A DNA stretch of 64,000 nucleotides, taken from contig NZ_CP089293.1 in assembly GCF_021919345.1 (NCBI RefSeq), forward strand, positions 3,410,001 to 3,474,000, read 5' to 3'. The notes below the pieces were generated by a model. It was not told where the DNA came from. It saw only the letters and a list, made by a program, of their open reading frames with translations, and made no database searches. The position numbers and the translations under genes are program-made. Within the stretch, counting starts at the first letter, position 1, and each line of letters starts with the position of its first letter. This DNA comes from Paenarthrobacter nicotinovorans (lineage in GTDB: Bacteria; Actinomycetota; Actinomycetes; Actinomycetales; Micrococcaceae). Below, one piece after another: positions 33,641-41,195 of this stretch.

Positions 33641-35983
33641 GTGGCTGCACCGAATTCGCTGATCTCCTTGCTGGGCCGGACCCCCGACCCTGAGCAGCTT
33701 CGCCATGTCCACACGATCCCTGCTCGAAAGGCCGTCAATGAGCCTTGGCCGGCCTGGGTGCATCCGGATGTCGTGGCTGCTTACGACACCTTGGGTATCC
33801 AGGAACCGTACCGGCACCAGATCCAGGCCGCGGACATAGCCCATGGCGGCCAGCACGTGGTCATCGCCACCGGAACCGCTTCGGGGAAGTCCCTGGCGTA
33901 CCAACTGCCGGCCTTGGATGCCATCCACCGATCCGAATTGCGGGTCCTGGCTGATCCGGGGAAAATCCACGACGACGGCGCCGTCACGCTCTACCTCTCC
34001 CCCACCAAGGCCCTGGCTGCAGACCAACTCGCCGCGATCCGCGCCTTGAAGTTGCCCACCGTCCGGGCCGAAACTTACGACGGCGACACGGACGTCTCGT
34101 CGCGTCGGTGGATCCGCGACCACGCCAATTTCATCCTGGCGAACCCGGACATGCTGCACTTCGGGATCCTGCCCAACCACACGTGGTGGGCCAGGTTCTT
34201 CCGGAGGCTTCGCTACGTGATCGTGGACGAAGCACACAGCTACCGTGGAGTCTTTGGCTCGCATGTCGCGAACCTCATGAGGCGTCTGCGCCGGATCTGC
34301 GCCTACTACGGCGCGGGGACCTCCTTCCCCGAGCCGGTGTTCATCGCGGCCTCGGCCACCGCCTCCGATCCCGCTGTCTCCTTTGGCAGGCTTATCGGTG
34401 CCCCGGTGCGGGAAGTGTCCGAGGATTGCTCCCCGCACGGATCCACCACAGTGGCCTTCTGGGAGCCTGCACTGACTGACGTCAAAGGTGAAAACGGGGC
34501 CAAACAGCGGCGGACGGCAGTCGCCGAAACGGCCGACATCCTGGCCAACCTGGTTTCCTCGCGGGTCCGCACCATCGCGTTCATCAAGTCCCGGCGCGGG
34601 GCGGAGTCCATTGCGTCCATTACCAAGAGGCTTCTGGACGAGGTGGATCCCAGCCTGCCGGGGCGGGTGGCTGCCTACAGATCCGGTTATCTGCCCGAAG
34701 AACGGCGTGCCCTGGAACAAGCACTCAGATCCGGCCAACTGCTCGGAGTCTCCAGCACGTCTGCCCTTGAACTGGGCATCGATATCTCGGGACTGGACGC
34801 TGTGCTGGTGGCGGGGTGGCCCGGGACGCGGGCTTCGCTGTTCCAACAGATTGGCCGCGCAGGGCGTGCCGGACAGGACGCGATCGCTGCGTTCGTTGCC
34901 AGCGACGACCCCCTGGACACCTATTTGGTGAATCACCCCGAGGCCATCTTTGACGTGTCGGTGGAAGCCACTGTCTTCGATCCGGGCAACCCCTATGTCC
35001 TTGGCCCGCACTTGTGCGCGGCGGCCGCGGAGTTGCCCATCGGCCCAGCGGAACTCGACCTTTTCGGCCCCACGGCAGAGGGCCTCCTTGATCGCTTGGT
35101 GGCCCAGGGCTATCTGCGCAAGAGGCCGGCAGGATGGTTCTGGACGCACCCGGAAAGCGCAGCCGGGATGGTGAACCTGCGGGCCGACGGCGGTGGACCG
35201 GTGAGCATCGTGGACGCCGAGACCGGGTCCCTCCTGGGAACCATGGACTCGCCACAAACCCATTACCAGGCCCACACAGGGGCCATCTACGTCCATCAGG
35301 GCGACAGCTATCTGGTGGAGGATCTCAATGAGACCGACCACTGCGTCATGGTCCGCCGCGTGAACCCCGACTTCTACACCACGGCACGGGACGTGACGCA
35401 GATCGAGGTGCTGGAAACCACACGCACCGTTCAATGGGGCGACATCACCGTGCACTTCGGCGACGTCAAAGTAACCACCCAAGTAGTTTCCTTCCAACGC
35501 AAGGCATTGATTTCAAATGAGATCCTCGGCGAGGAACCGCTGGATCTCGGAGCCCGGGATCTCTTTACCAAGGCCGTCTGGTTTGTAGTGGACAACCGCT
35601 CGCTGCACGGCGCCGGACTGGTGGAAGCTGAGTTCCCCGGCGCGCTCCATGCCGCAGAACACGCCGCCATCGGCCTTCTGCCCTTGGTGGCGTCAAGCGA
35701 CCGCTGGGACATCGGCGGCGTTTCCACCGCCCTGCACGCCGACACCGGGGTACCTACGATCTTTGTCTACGACGGACATCCCGGAGGCGCCGGATTCGCG
35801 GAGCGGGGCTTCGAAAAAGCCAAAACCTGGTTGACCGCGACCCGGGAGGCCATCAAGGCCTGTGAATGCGAGGCCGGCTGCCCGTCCTGCGTCCAGTCGC
35901 CCAAATGCGGCAACAAGAACAATCCCCTGGACAAGGCAGCCGCTATCACCCTCCTCGGCGTCCTGCTGAAGGACGCCGTCTAA
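33641..35983 (+). CDS. MrfA-like DEAH-box helicase with DUF1998
   Basis: A 780-residue superfamily 2 DNA helicase. Motif I ATGTASGKS, motif II DEAHSYRG, ISGLDAVLVAGWPGT and motif VI QQIGRAGRAG are intact. The C-terminal DUF1998 region carries four closely spaced cysteines (CECEAGCPSCVQSPKCGN), the zinc site of MrfA/YprA and Hrq1 proteins. MrfA acts in repair of mitomycin-type lesions in Bacillus with the exonuclease MrfB, which is not seen here. The start is GTG 33641. It is convergent with the Tad operon, a conjunction seen often in actinobacteria and known as the helicase/secretion neighbourhood. The reason for this linkage is unknown. Confidence 0.9.
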   Translation: MAAPNSLISLLGRTPDPEQLRHVHTIPARKAVNEPWPAWVHPDVVAAYDTLGIQEPYRHQIQAADIAHGGQHVVIATGTASGKSLAYQLPALDAIHRSELRVLADPGKIHDDGAVTLYLSPTKALAADQLAAIRALKLPTVRAETYDGDTDVSSRRWIRDHANFILANPDMLHFGILPNHTWWARFFRRLRYVIVDEAHSYRGVFGSHVANLMRRLRRICAYYGAGTSFPEPVFIAASATASDPAVSFGRLIGAPVREVSEDCSPHGSTTVAFWEPALTDVKGENGAKQRRTAVAETADILANLVSSRVRTIAFIKSRRGAESIASITKRLLDEVDPSLPGRVAAYRSGYLPEERRALEQALRSGQLLGVSSTSALELGIDISGLDAVLVAGWPGTRASLFQQIGRAGRAGQDAIAAFVASDDPLDTYLVNHPEAIFDVSVEATVFDPGNPYVLGPHLCAAAAELPIGPAELDLFGPTAEGLLDRLVAQGYLRKRPAGWFWTHPESAAGMVNLRADGGGPVSIVDAETGSLLGTMDSPQTHYQAHTGAIYVHQGDSYLVEDLNETDHCVMVRRVNPDFYTTARDVTQIEVLETTRTVQWGDITVHFGDVKVTTQVVSFQRKALISNEILGEEPLDLGARDLFTKAVWFVVDNRSLHGAGLVEAEFPGALHAAEHAAIGLLPLVASSDRWDIGGVSTALHADTGVPTIFVYDGHPGGAGFAERGFEKAKTWLTATREAIKACECEAGCPSCVQSPKCGNKNNPLDKAAAITLLGVLLKDAV

Positions 35984-35995
35984 GCGCTCCGGCAG

Positions 35996-36358
35996 TTACG
36001 GTGGGGGTCCCGCTCTGGCGTGGCCCGAGGCGACTCCTACGTTGAAGGGGTAAGCCAACTCGGTAACCACCTCCACGATCTCCCCACCTGTCACCACGCA
36101 GGATGCCAGGGTTACGTGGTGCTGCCCCACCACGCTTTCCGCCACGGCGCAAGGCTCTCCCGACGTCAGGCCCCGGGCAGCATCGGCTCCTGCAAGGGCC
36201 GCGAGGTCGGCAGCAGACGCCGCCCGGGAGGCCATGACCGCTGCTTGTGCCAACAGGAGCAGGCCAAGCAGGAGGGCGATCACCACAGCACCCAAGGCCA
36301 GCGCAAGCACCGTCCCGGACCCGCGCTCTGAATCGACGTTGATGGTTCGGTTCCTCAT
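35996..36358 (-). CDS. TadE-like small protein (Rv3654c family, helicase/secretion neighbourhood)
   Basis: A 120-residue bitopic membrane protein, last gene of the Tad operon. A short basic leader ending RGSGTV precedes one hydrophobic helix (VLALALGAVVIALLLGLLLLAQ) and a surface domain with two cysteines (GEPCAV, ASCVV) that may pair. It matches the TadE-like protein found beside DUF1998 helicases in actinobacteria. It is probably a pseudopilin-like component of the Tad machine. ATG 36358 overlaps the stop of the tadE gene (ATGA). Confidence 0.8.
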   Translation of the reverse strand: MRNRTINVDSERGSGTVLALALGAVVIALLLGLLLLAQAAVMASRAASAADLAALAGADAARGLTSGEPCAVAESVVGQHHVTLASCVVTGGEIVEVVTELAYPFNVGVASGHARAGPPP

Positions 36359-36741
36359 GGAGTTCCCGTCTCTGCGCGAGCGGCCGCCGAAGCTGTCAGG
36401 CGCCATGGGATCAACGACCCCAAGGCGCCCCCAACCGGTGATGAGGCAGTGACCGTGAGCCAGCTGCCGTCGTCGGTCACTGACGACGTGACGTCCTTCC
36501 CCGCAAGCCGTCCGACGGTATCTTTCACCGAGTCAATGGACTCGTCCCGTGCTGCGGCCCTGGCTCCGGCCCTCACAGCCTCTTCCAGCCGCAATTGTGT
36601 GAGGCCGGCAGCGCCGCCTGCCAACAGGAAAGCCAGTAGCAACACCACAGCCGGCAAGGCGACAGCGAACTCGGCAGTGACGGCGCCCCGCTCCCGCGCT
36701 GCTGCGACCACTCTCCTGCGGGCAGGCAGCACTTCTGTCAT
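36355..36741 (-). CDS. TadE family pilus-assembly protein
   Basis: A 128-residue single-pass protein. The class III signal-like sequence RGAVTAEFAVALP has the Glu at the usual fifth position after Gly and leads into the membrane helix VVLLLAFLLAGGAAG. The mature part (QLRLEEAVRAGARAAAR and a beta-rich tail) faces outward. It is a minor pseudopilin needed for Flp-type pilus assembly in family members. ATGA couplings join it to the genes on both sides (36738-36741 and 36355-36358). No prepilin peptidase gene is in the window. Confidence 0.85.
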   Translation of the reverse strand: MTEVLPARRRVVAAARERGAVTAEFAVALPAVVLLLAFLLAGGAAGLTQLRLEEAVRAGARAAARDESIDSVKDTVGRLAGKDVTSSVTDDGSWLTVTASSPVGGALGSLIPWRLTASAAARAETGTP

Positions 36742-37088
36742 GGCAGCGACAAAGCCGTGCGGATGACGTTGAGCAGGAAGCCCCGGACTTCTTCGCTGCG
36801 CAGGATGACCACGAGCAATCCGGCCAGGCCAACGGCGGCCAGGGTGGTGATCGCGTATTCGGCGGTGGCCATGCCCGTTTCCGAACCCATCAACCCTTTC
36901 AGGGGGCCGGTCCGTGGGCGGCTGTTCGACCGGCGGCCTTGCCTGGTTCGCAAACGCACGGATGTTGCGCCCGGTTCGGGATCCCGGAGCGCCACAACCC
37001 CTTGGCTTGACTCGACCTTACGGGCGGGGAGGGATGGGACACTTGGGCCGATGAGCTCGGCGAGGGGCGGGCTGACTGTTGTTTTCAC
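36738..37088 (-). CDS. DUF4244 protein, Flp-pilin-like
   Basis: A 116-residue protein with a long, basic, apparently unstructured leader (residues 1-67) and a C-terminal pilin-like helix. ETGMATAEYAITTLAAVG shows the prepilin-peptidase pattern with Gly before Met and Glu at +5, followed by a 20-residue hydrophobic helix. DUF4244 members are thought to be the pilin of this Tad system, but the leader here is unusually long for a Flp pilin. GTG 37088 has AAAGGAAC at proper spacing; an internal start at ATG nearer the helix (in LKGLMGSETGM) could give a normal short leader. 170 bp separate it from the tadC-like gene upstream. Confidence 0.8.
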   Translation of the reverse strand: MKTTVSPPLAELIGPSVPSLPARKVESSQGVVALRDPEPGATSVRLRTRQGRRSNSRPRTGPLKGLMGSETGMATAEYAITTLAAVGLAGLLVVILRSEEVRGFLLNVIRTALSLP

Positions 37089-37258
37089 GGTTTGTTCCTT
37101 TCAAGGGATGCCAGCATTCACTGGCTGCTTTGACTCTTCCGCGGCCCAGGCAGGCCTCGGAAGAACCGGATTCCTGCAAGTGGAAAACCCCTCCGGATCG
37201 ACCGCATGTGGAGGAGCAGTGCCGCGGAGCGCGGCCGAGCGACGGCGGAACGTCCGCT

Positions 37259-37936
37259 TCAGGCCGCGGGAAGCATGGCGATCAGTACGGGCACGATGCC
37301 CAGGCAGATGAAGGCCGGAAGTGAGCAAAGCCCCAACGGCACCACGAGTTTCACGCCCAATGCCGCGGCACGTTTCTCTGCGGCCCGGAAGTGCTCGCGC
37401 CGTTCCCTGGCTGCCTGCGCATAGAGGATCGACGCGGAGGGAGCTCCGGTCAGAGCAGCGAAGGCGAGGGCATCCCTCAGGCGCAGCGCCTCAGGGGCGT
37501 GTCGCTGAGGCGTCTGCCACGCGGTTTCCCAGTCGGCGCCAATGGCCAGCGCCGCTACAACGGGTCTCAACGAGTGATTGATCGGGGGCGACGCCGCTCT
37601 GGCGAGGAGTTCCAATGCCCTCCCTATCCCCGCCCCGGCATCCAGCATGGAAGCCGTCAGCTCCAGCATCATGGCGGTGTCGCGAAGGCCGTCCGCTGCG
37701 GCGCTCACGGCCTCCCGAGCCTCGCCGTCCGACGCTGTGCCGGGCACGCTTGATGTGCCGGGCATGCTTGATGTGCCGGGCATGCTTGATGTGCCGGGCA
37801 TGCTTGATGTCCCGGGCACGCCCGATCTACCGGCCCGATATGCAAGGAGCCGGCTTGCGCGGTGCCGGAGCGGGAATGAAACGAACGCTGCGAGCGCCAG
37901 GACGCCCATCATCAAGAGGACCCATGCTCCGGGCAT
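37259..37936 (-). CDS. TadC-like type II secretion F-domain membrane protein
   Basis: A 225-residue membrane protein of the Tad inner-membrane platform. An N-terminal helix (GAWVLLMMGVLALAAFVSF) and two C-terminal helices flank a T2SSF domain with LELTASMLDAGAGIGRALELLA. Between the first helix and the domain lies a tandem repeat of GTSSMP hexapeptides, encoded by an 18-bp DNA repeat (37737-37828). The ATG at 37936 shares one base with the tadB-like stop. The longer frame to 38269 is out of register with the tadB-like gene and is rejected. Confidence 0.85.
   Translation of the reverse strand: MPGAWVLLMMGVLALAAFVSFPLRHRASRLLAYRAGRSGVPGTSSMPGTSSMPGTSSMPGTSSVPGTASDGEAREAVSAAADGLRDTAMMLELTASMLDAGAGIGRALELLARAASPPINHSLRPVVAALAIGADWETAWQTPQRHAPEALRLRDALAFAALTGAPSASILYAQAARERREHFRAAEKRAAALGVKLVVPLGLCSLPAFICLGIVPVLIAMLPAA
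37737..37828. repeat. 18-bp tandem repeat inside the tadC-like gene
   Basis: About five consecutive copies of an 18-bp unit (CGGGCATGCTTGATGTGC), the inner ones identical. It encodes GTSSMP hexapeptides in frame, so copy-number changes would alter linker length without frameshift. No such repeat is expected in the family. Confidence 0.9.
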
Positions 37937-38727
37937 CAGTTTCCTCCCACCGCGGCTGCAACCAACTTCGACGACCAGATGCGTCCCGCTGCTGTGAGCA
38001 GAAGCCCGGTCGCGAAAGTGGCAATGCCCCAGGGGTTGTCCAGCAGGATACCCAGGGGGTCCACACCCAGCGCCATGCCGAGTGCCAGCCCGAGCAGCGG
38101 CAGCCACGACAGCAGCCGAACGGTGGCCTTCGGCCCCGCGAGCGCTGTTTGGCGTGCCGCCTCGGCATCCTCTTCGGCTTCCAGTTGTGCCGCGAACCGG
38201 GCCAAGAGCTCTGCCAAGGGGCATCCACTGCTTTCGGCAACGTCGAGGCAGGCAGCCAGTTCCATCCACACCCTGCGCTCGGAGCTTCCCCGGGAGGGGT
38301 AACTCTGCGCTGCAGTTCCGCGGATCGCTTCAGCCGGGGAATTTCCCACGCTGGACGCGGCCCGCGCCGCAGCCAGTACTTTTAGCGACGTGGCGGAAAG
38401 CGAGGCAACACCGCTTCCGGCTTGGGCAGGCGCGGCAGCTTCCCCCGAGGATCGGGAGGCATGGACAAGCCACAGTTCTTCCCATAGCCGTGACGTCCCA
38501 CGTCCACCGCGCAGGAGTGCTGCCAATTGCTGGACCAGGACCACAAGGGGCAGACCCCCGGGAGATCGATGACGCCGCAACCGCAGGAACGGGAACAGGA
38601 GTGGCGAACGGGCGAGAGCCTCCCCTTCCATGCCCAGGCTGTTCGCCAGGCGGCGGCGATCAGACTGGTTGCTCCGGAACTGCAGCCAGGCAGCCAAAGC
38701 CAAGGCGAGGACGAAGACGACTGTCAT
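37936..38727 (-). CDS. TadB-like type II secretion F-domain membrane protein
   Basis: A 263-residue platform protein. It opens with a membrane helix (TVVFVLALALAAWLQF), then a cytoplasmic region with LVVLVQQLAALLRGGRGTSRLWEEL, a T2SSF domain (CLDVAESSGCPLAELLARFA) and two C-terminal helices (LLSWLPLLGLALGMALG, GIATFATGLLLTAAG). Together with the TadC-like protein it should anchor the TadA ATPase. ATG 38727 overlaps the tadA stop (ATGA at 38724-38727). A frame from 38769 exists but would begin inside tadA. Confidence 0.87.
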   Translation of the reverse strand: MTVVFVLALALAAWLQFRSNQSDRRRLANSLGMEGEALARSPLLFPFLRLRRHRSPGGLPLVVLVQQLAALLRGGRGTSRLWEELWLVHASRSSGEAAAPAQAGSGVASLSATSLKVLAAARAASSVGNSPAEAIRGTAAQSYPSRGSSERRVWMELAACLDVAESSGCPLAELLARFAAQLEAEEDAEAARQTALAGPKATVRLLSWLPLLGLALGMALGVDPLGILLDNPWGIATFATGLLLTAAGRIWSSKLVAAAVGGN

Positions 38728-39917
38728 GGTTGGTGGTTCAGGGAAAGGCGACCAGAGAGTTCCGGCCACGCCGGTCCGTGCGATATCCCGGTTGGACCCA
38801 GGCTGAGGGCGGAGACCACTTCCGGTCCTTTCGGGGTTTGGGTCATCACTCCGATGGAAGCCACCCTGCGTCCGGAGTGGTTCCTGGCCACGTGGATGAT
38901 GACGTCCAGGGCCGAGGAGACCTGCAACCGGACGGCCTCGGCGTCCAACCCGGCTAGCGCGCCGAGGGCAACAAGGCGCGCGGGCACCGCTTCGGCTGTG
39001 TTGGCGTGAATGGTGCCACCGCCACCGGTATGGCCCGTGTTCAAGGCCGTCAGCAATTCACGGACCTCAGCACCCCGGCATTCCCCGACGATCAGCCGGT
39101 CCGGCCGCATGCGCAGCGCCTGGCGGACCAGTTCACCCAGGTCCAATGTGCCTCCACCTTCAAGATTTCCGTGGCGGGATTCAAGGCTGACAACGTGGGG
39201 ATGGACCGGGTTGAGTTCTGCAGCGTCCTCAATCAGCACCATGCGTTCGCCCGGATCGCTGAGGCCCAGCAGGGTGGACAGGAGGGTGGTCTTCCCTGAT
39301 CCCGTGGCGCCGCTGATCAGGAAGCTCAGCCTCTGCGCGATGATGGCCCTGAGAACCGCCTCCACCCTGTCGCAGAACATGCCGCCTTCCCTCAGCTCCG
39401 ACAGTGTGAAGACTTCTTCGCGGCGGATGCGGATGGACAAGAGGGTTCCGGCGGTGGAGATGGGAGAAAGCACTGCGTGCACCCGGTAGCCGCCCTTCAG
39501 CCGGACGTCCACGCACGGGGAACCATCGTCCAGCCGGCGTCCTCCTGCGGCGACCAGCCGGGATGCGAGAGAACGTACCTGGTGCTCGGCGTCAAAACAA
39601 AGTGAGCTGCGTTCCAGGCCCCGCCCGCGGTCGAACCACACCGAATCCGGTGCATTGACGAAAATGTCAGTGACGGAGGGGTCGTGGGCGAGCTGCTGTA
39701 AAGGTCCGAGCCCGTTCAGTTCGGCATTGATCGATTCTGCGGCTTCCAAAGCTCCGGCAGTGCCCAGCAACCTGCCGCTGGCCTGCACAGCTGCTGCCAC
39801 CGAGGAGGGAGTGACTGGTCCGTTGTTGGCAAGTACCGAGCCGCGAACCGTTTCAAGCAGTACCGAGTCCAGTTTCGGGTTCTGCCGGCGGCGTGGACCG
39901 TCAACGAAGCGGCTCAC
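38724..39917 (-). CDS. TadA family ATPase (Flp pilus / secretion)
   Basis: A 397-residue hexameric secretion ATPase that powers pilus assembly. N-terminal region with ELNGLGPLQQLAHDPSVTDI-like sequence, Walker A ISGATGSGKTTLLSTLL, the Asp box MVLIEDAAEL, ALRMRPDRLIVGECRG and the His box TGGGGTIHANTA. GTG 39917 overlaps the CpaE-like stop by four bases (GTGA), and its own stop overlaps the tadB-like start. The family resemblance to conjugation ATPases does not indicate a conjugative element here, since all other genes are Tad-type. Confidence 0.92.
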   Translation of the reverse strand: MSRFVDGPRRRQNPKLDSVLLETVRGSVLANNGPVTPSSVAAAVQASGRLLGTAGALEAAESINAELNGLGPLQQLAHDPSVTDIFVNAPDSVWFDRGRGLERSSLCFDAEHQVRSLASRLVAAGGRRLDDGSPCVDVRLKGGYRVHAVLSPISTAGTLLSIRIRREEVFTLSELREGGMFCDRVEAVLRAIIAQRLSFLISGATGSGKTTLLSTLLGLSDPGERMVLIEDAAELNPVHPHVVSLESRHGNLEGGGTLDLGELVRQALRMRPDRLIVGECRGAEVRELLTALNTGHTGGGGTIHANTAEAVPARLVALGALAGLDAEAVRLQVSSALDVIIHVARNHSGRRVASIGVMTQTPKGPEVVSALSLGPTGISHGPAWPELSGRLSLNHQP

Positions 39918-41032
39918 TGGATTGCTCCGTTCAGCTCCAGCACCTCGTCTGTGAAGCGGCCGACGCTCTTGCGTCTGCCCATTTCAAGCAAGCGGCCCAG
40001 TTCCGTGCCTGCGGCGACGCCTCGCACCTCGGGAACAACGCCGACCAATGGGAGCCCGAGCGATTCGGCGATGAAGGAGGGGCTGACGGGCGATGCGTTG
40101 CTCCCGCGCACGATCAGCCCTGTCTCCACGGGTGGAAGTTCGTTCAGGATCCGGGCGGATGCGACTGCTGACCTGAGGTGGGCGGTGGTCAGCAACAACA
40201 GTTTGTCGCAGTCCCACGCGAGTCTTCCCACGCCTTCGCCGCTGCGCCCGAGGTCCACGATGATGAGTTCGAACCCCCGGCGCGCAGCGTCCATGATGGT
40301 GGCAACGGCACCAGCATCGGGACTCTTCACCGCTTCCCGCGTACCCGGCCAGGACAAGTACGCGAACCCACCGGCGGCAGGCAAGGAATCCCTGAACTGG
40401 GCAGGATCAATACTCCCCCGGCTTTCCTGGAAATCCGGCCATCGCAGACCCGGAACAGACCCGTCCGTCAGGGCAAGTTCCAGTCCACCTCCCCAAGGAT
40501 CTCCGTCAATAAGGAGGGTACTGACGCCTTCCGAGGCTGCGGCCTGGGCAAGCCAGATGGCCGCTGTTGACGCGCCGACGCCGCCGCAACCGCCGACGAT
40601 CCCCGTCACTGTTCCTCCGGGGTCGGGCGCTCCGGACATGCTCAGATACTCGGCCAGCCAAGCGGCTGCTTCCGGAAGGACTGCCACCCGGTCGGCCCCC
40701 AGCGCAGCAGCCAACCTCCAAAGCCCGTCTCCTTCACCCGCCCTGCCCAGCAGTACTGAGGGCGGCCGCCGTCGAGGTGGCAGTTCACGAACATCGCTGC
40801 CCACCAAGACAACGTCCGCGCTGTCCCATCCGTGGACGGCTTCGGTCACGCTGACGGCTGTTCGAAGCGTTCCACCTGCCGCGGCCACCACCCGTTTTGC
40901 CTCCTCCTGGAGGTACGGGTCCGCAGAAACGAGGAGCACCCCGGAGGCATCCCGGGGCAGCCACGATCTGTTCGGCTCCCCTTCCGTTGCGGGGCTGATG
41001 GATTGCCGGTGCCTACGATTTCGCTTGCTCAT
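39914..41032 (-). CDS. CpaE/TadZ-like septum-site-type ATPase of the Tad locus
   Basis: A 372-residue protein of the MinD/ParA superfamily. A receiver-like N-terminal half (ASGVLLVSADPYLQEEAKRV) precedes the ATPase domain with a deviant Walker A GGCGGVGASTAAIWLAQAA, TLLIDGDPWGGGLE and LIIVDLGRSGEG. TadZ proteins place the pilus machine in the cell. It is the first gene of the operon and starts at ATG 41032, with a divergent polymerase gene 150 bp away. The deviant loop has Gly-Gly-Val-Gly-Ala in place of the Gly-Lys-Gly-Gly of ParA, so nucleotide hydrolysis may be weak. Confidence 0.87.
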   Translation of the reverse strand: MSKRNRRHRQSISPATEGEPNRSWLPRDASGVLLVSADPYLQEEAKRVVAAAGGTLRTAVSVTEAVHGWDSADVVLVGSDVRELPPRRRPPSVLLGRAGEGDGLWRLAAALGADRVAVLPEAAAWLAEYLSMSGAPDPGGTVTGIVGGCGGVGASTAAIWLAQAAASEGVSTLLIDGDPWGGGLELALTDGSVPGLRWPDFQESRGSIDPAQFRDSLPAAGGFAYLSWPGTREAVKSPDAGAVATIMDAARRGFELIIVDLGRSGEGVGRLAWDCDKLLLLTTAHLRSAVASARILNELPPVETGLIVRGSNASPVSPSFIAESLGLPLVGVVPEVRGVAAGTELGRLLEMGRRKSVGRFTDEVLELNGAIQ

Positions 41033-41195
41033 GGAACCACAGTGGCCGAATCCCGGAACCCCGGTAAGGAGCGGCCGCCCGTATGTGCAAAACCCCGCCC
41101 ACGCGATGCGCCAACAAGGGATGTGGAGGACAAGTAGCGCGCAAAAAAGTCCCGCTGTACGCCGGCAGCGCAAGCAACAGGGCAGAATGGAACGC

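Noticed and set aside
33470..35497. 675-residue open frame antisense to the DUF1998 helicase
   Set aside because: It mirrors the GC-rich third positions of the helicase gene, shows no family motif, and the sense frame has every helicase motif.
37937..38269. Extension upstream of the tadC-like gene
   Set aside because: It lies inside the tadB-like gene in a different frame, while ATG 37936 overlaps the tadB-like stop in the usual way.
38724..39917. Conjugative or integrative element suggested by a TadA/conjugation-type ATPase
   Set aside because: Neighbours are all Tad pilus genes; no relaxase, integrase or attachment-site duplication is visible.
39951..41186. Extension upstream of the polymerase gene in the same frame
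   Set aside because: It is antisense to the CpaE-like gene and carries no recognisable domain; the polymerase family starts near 41196.
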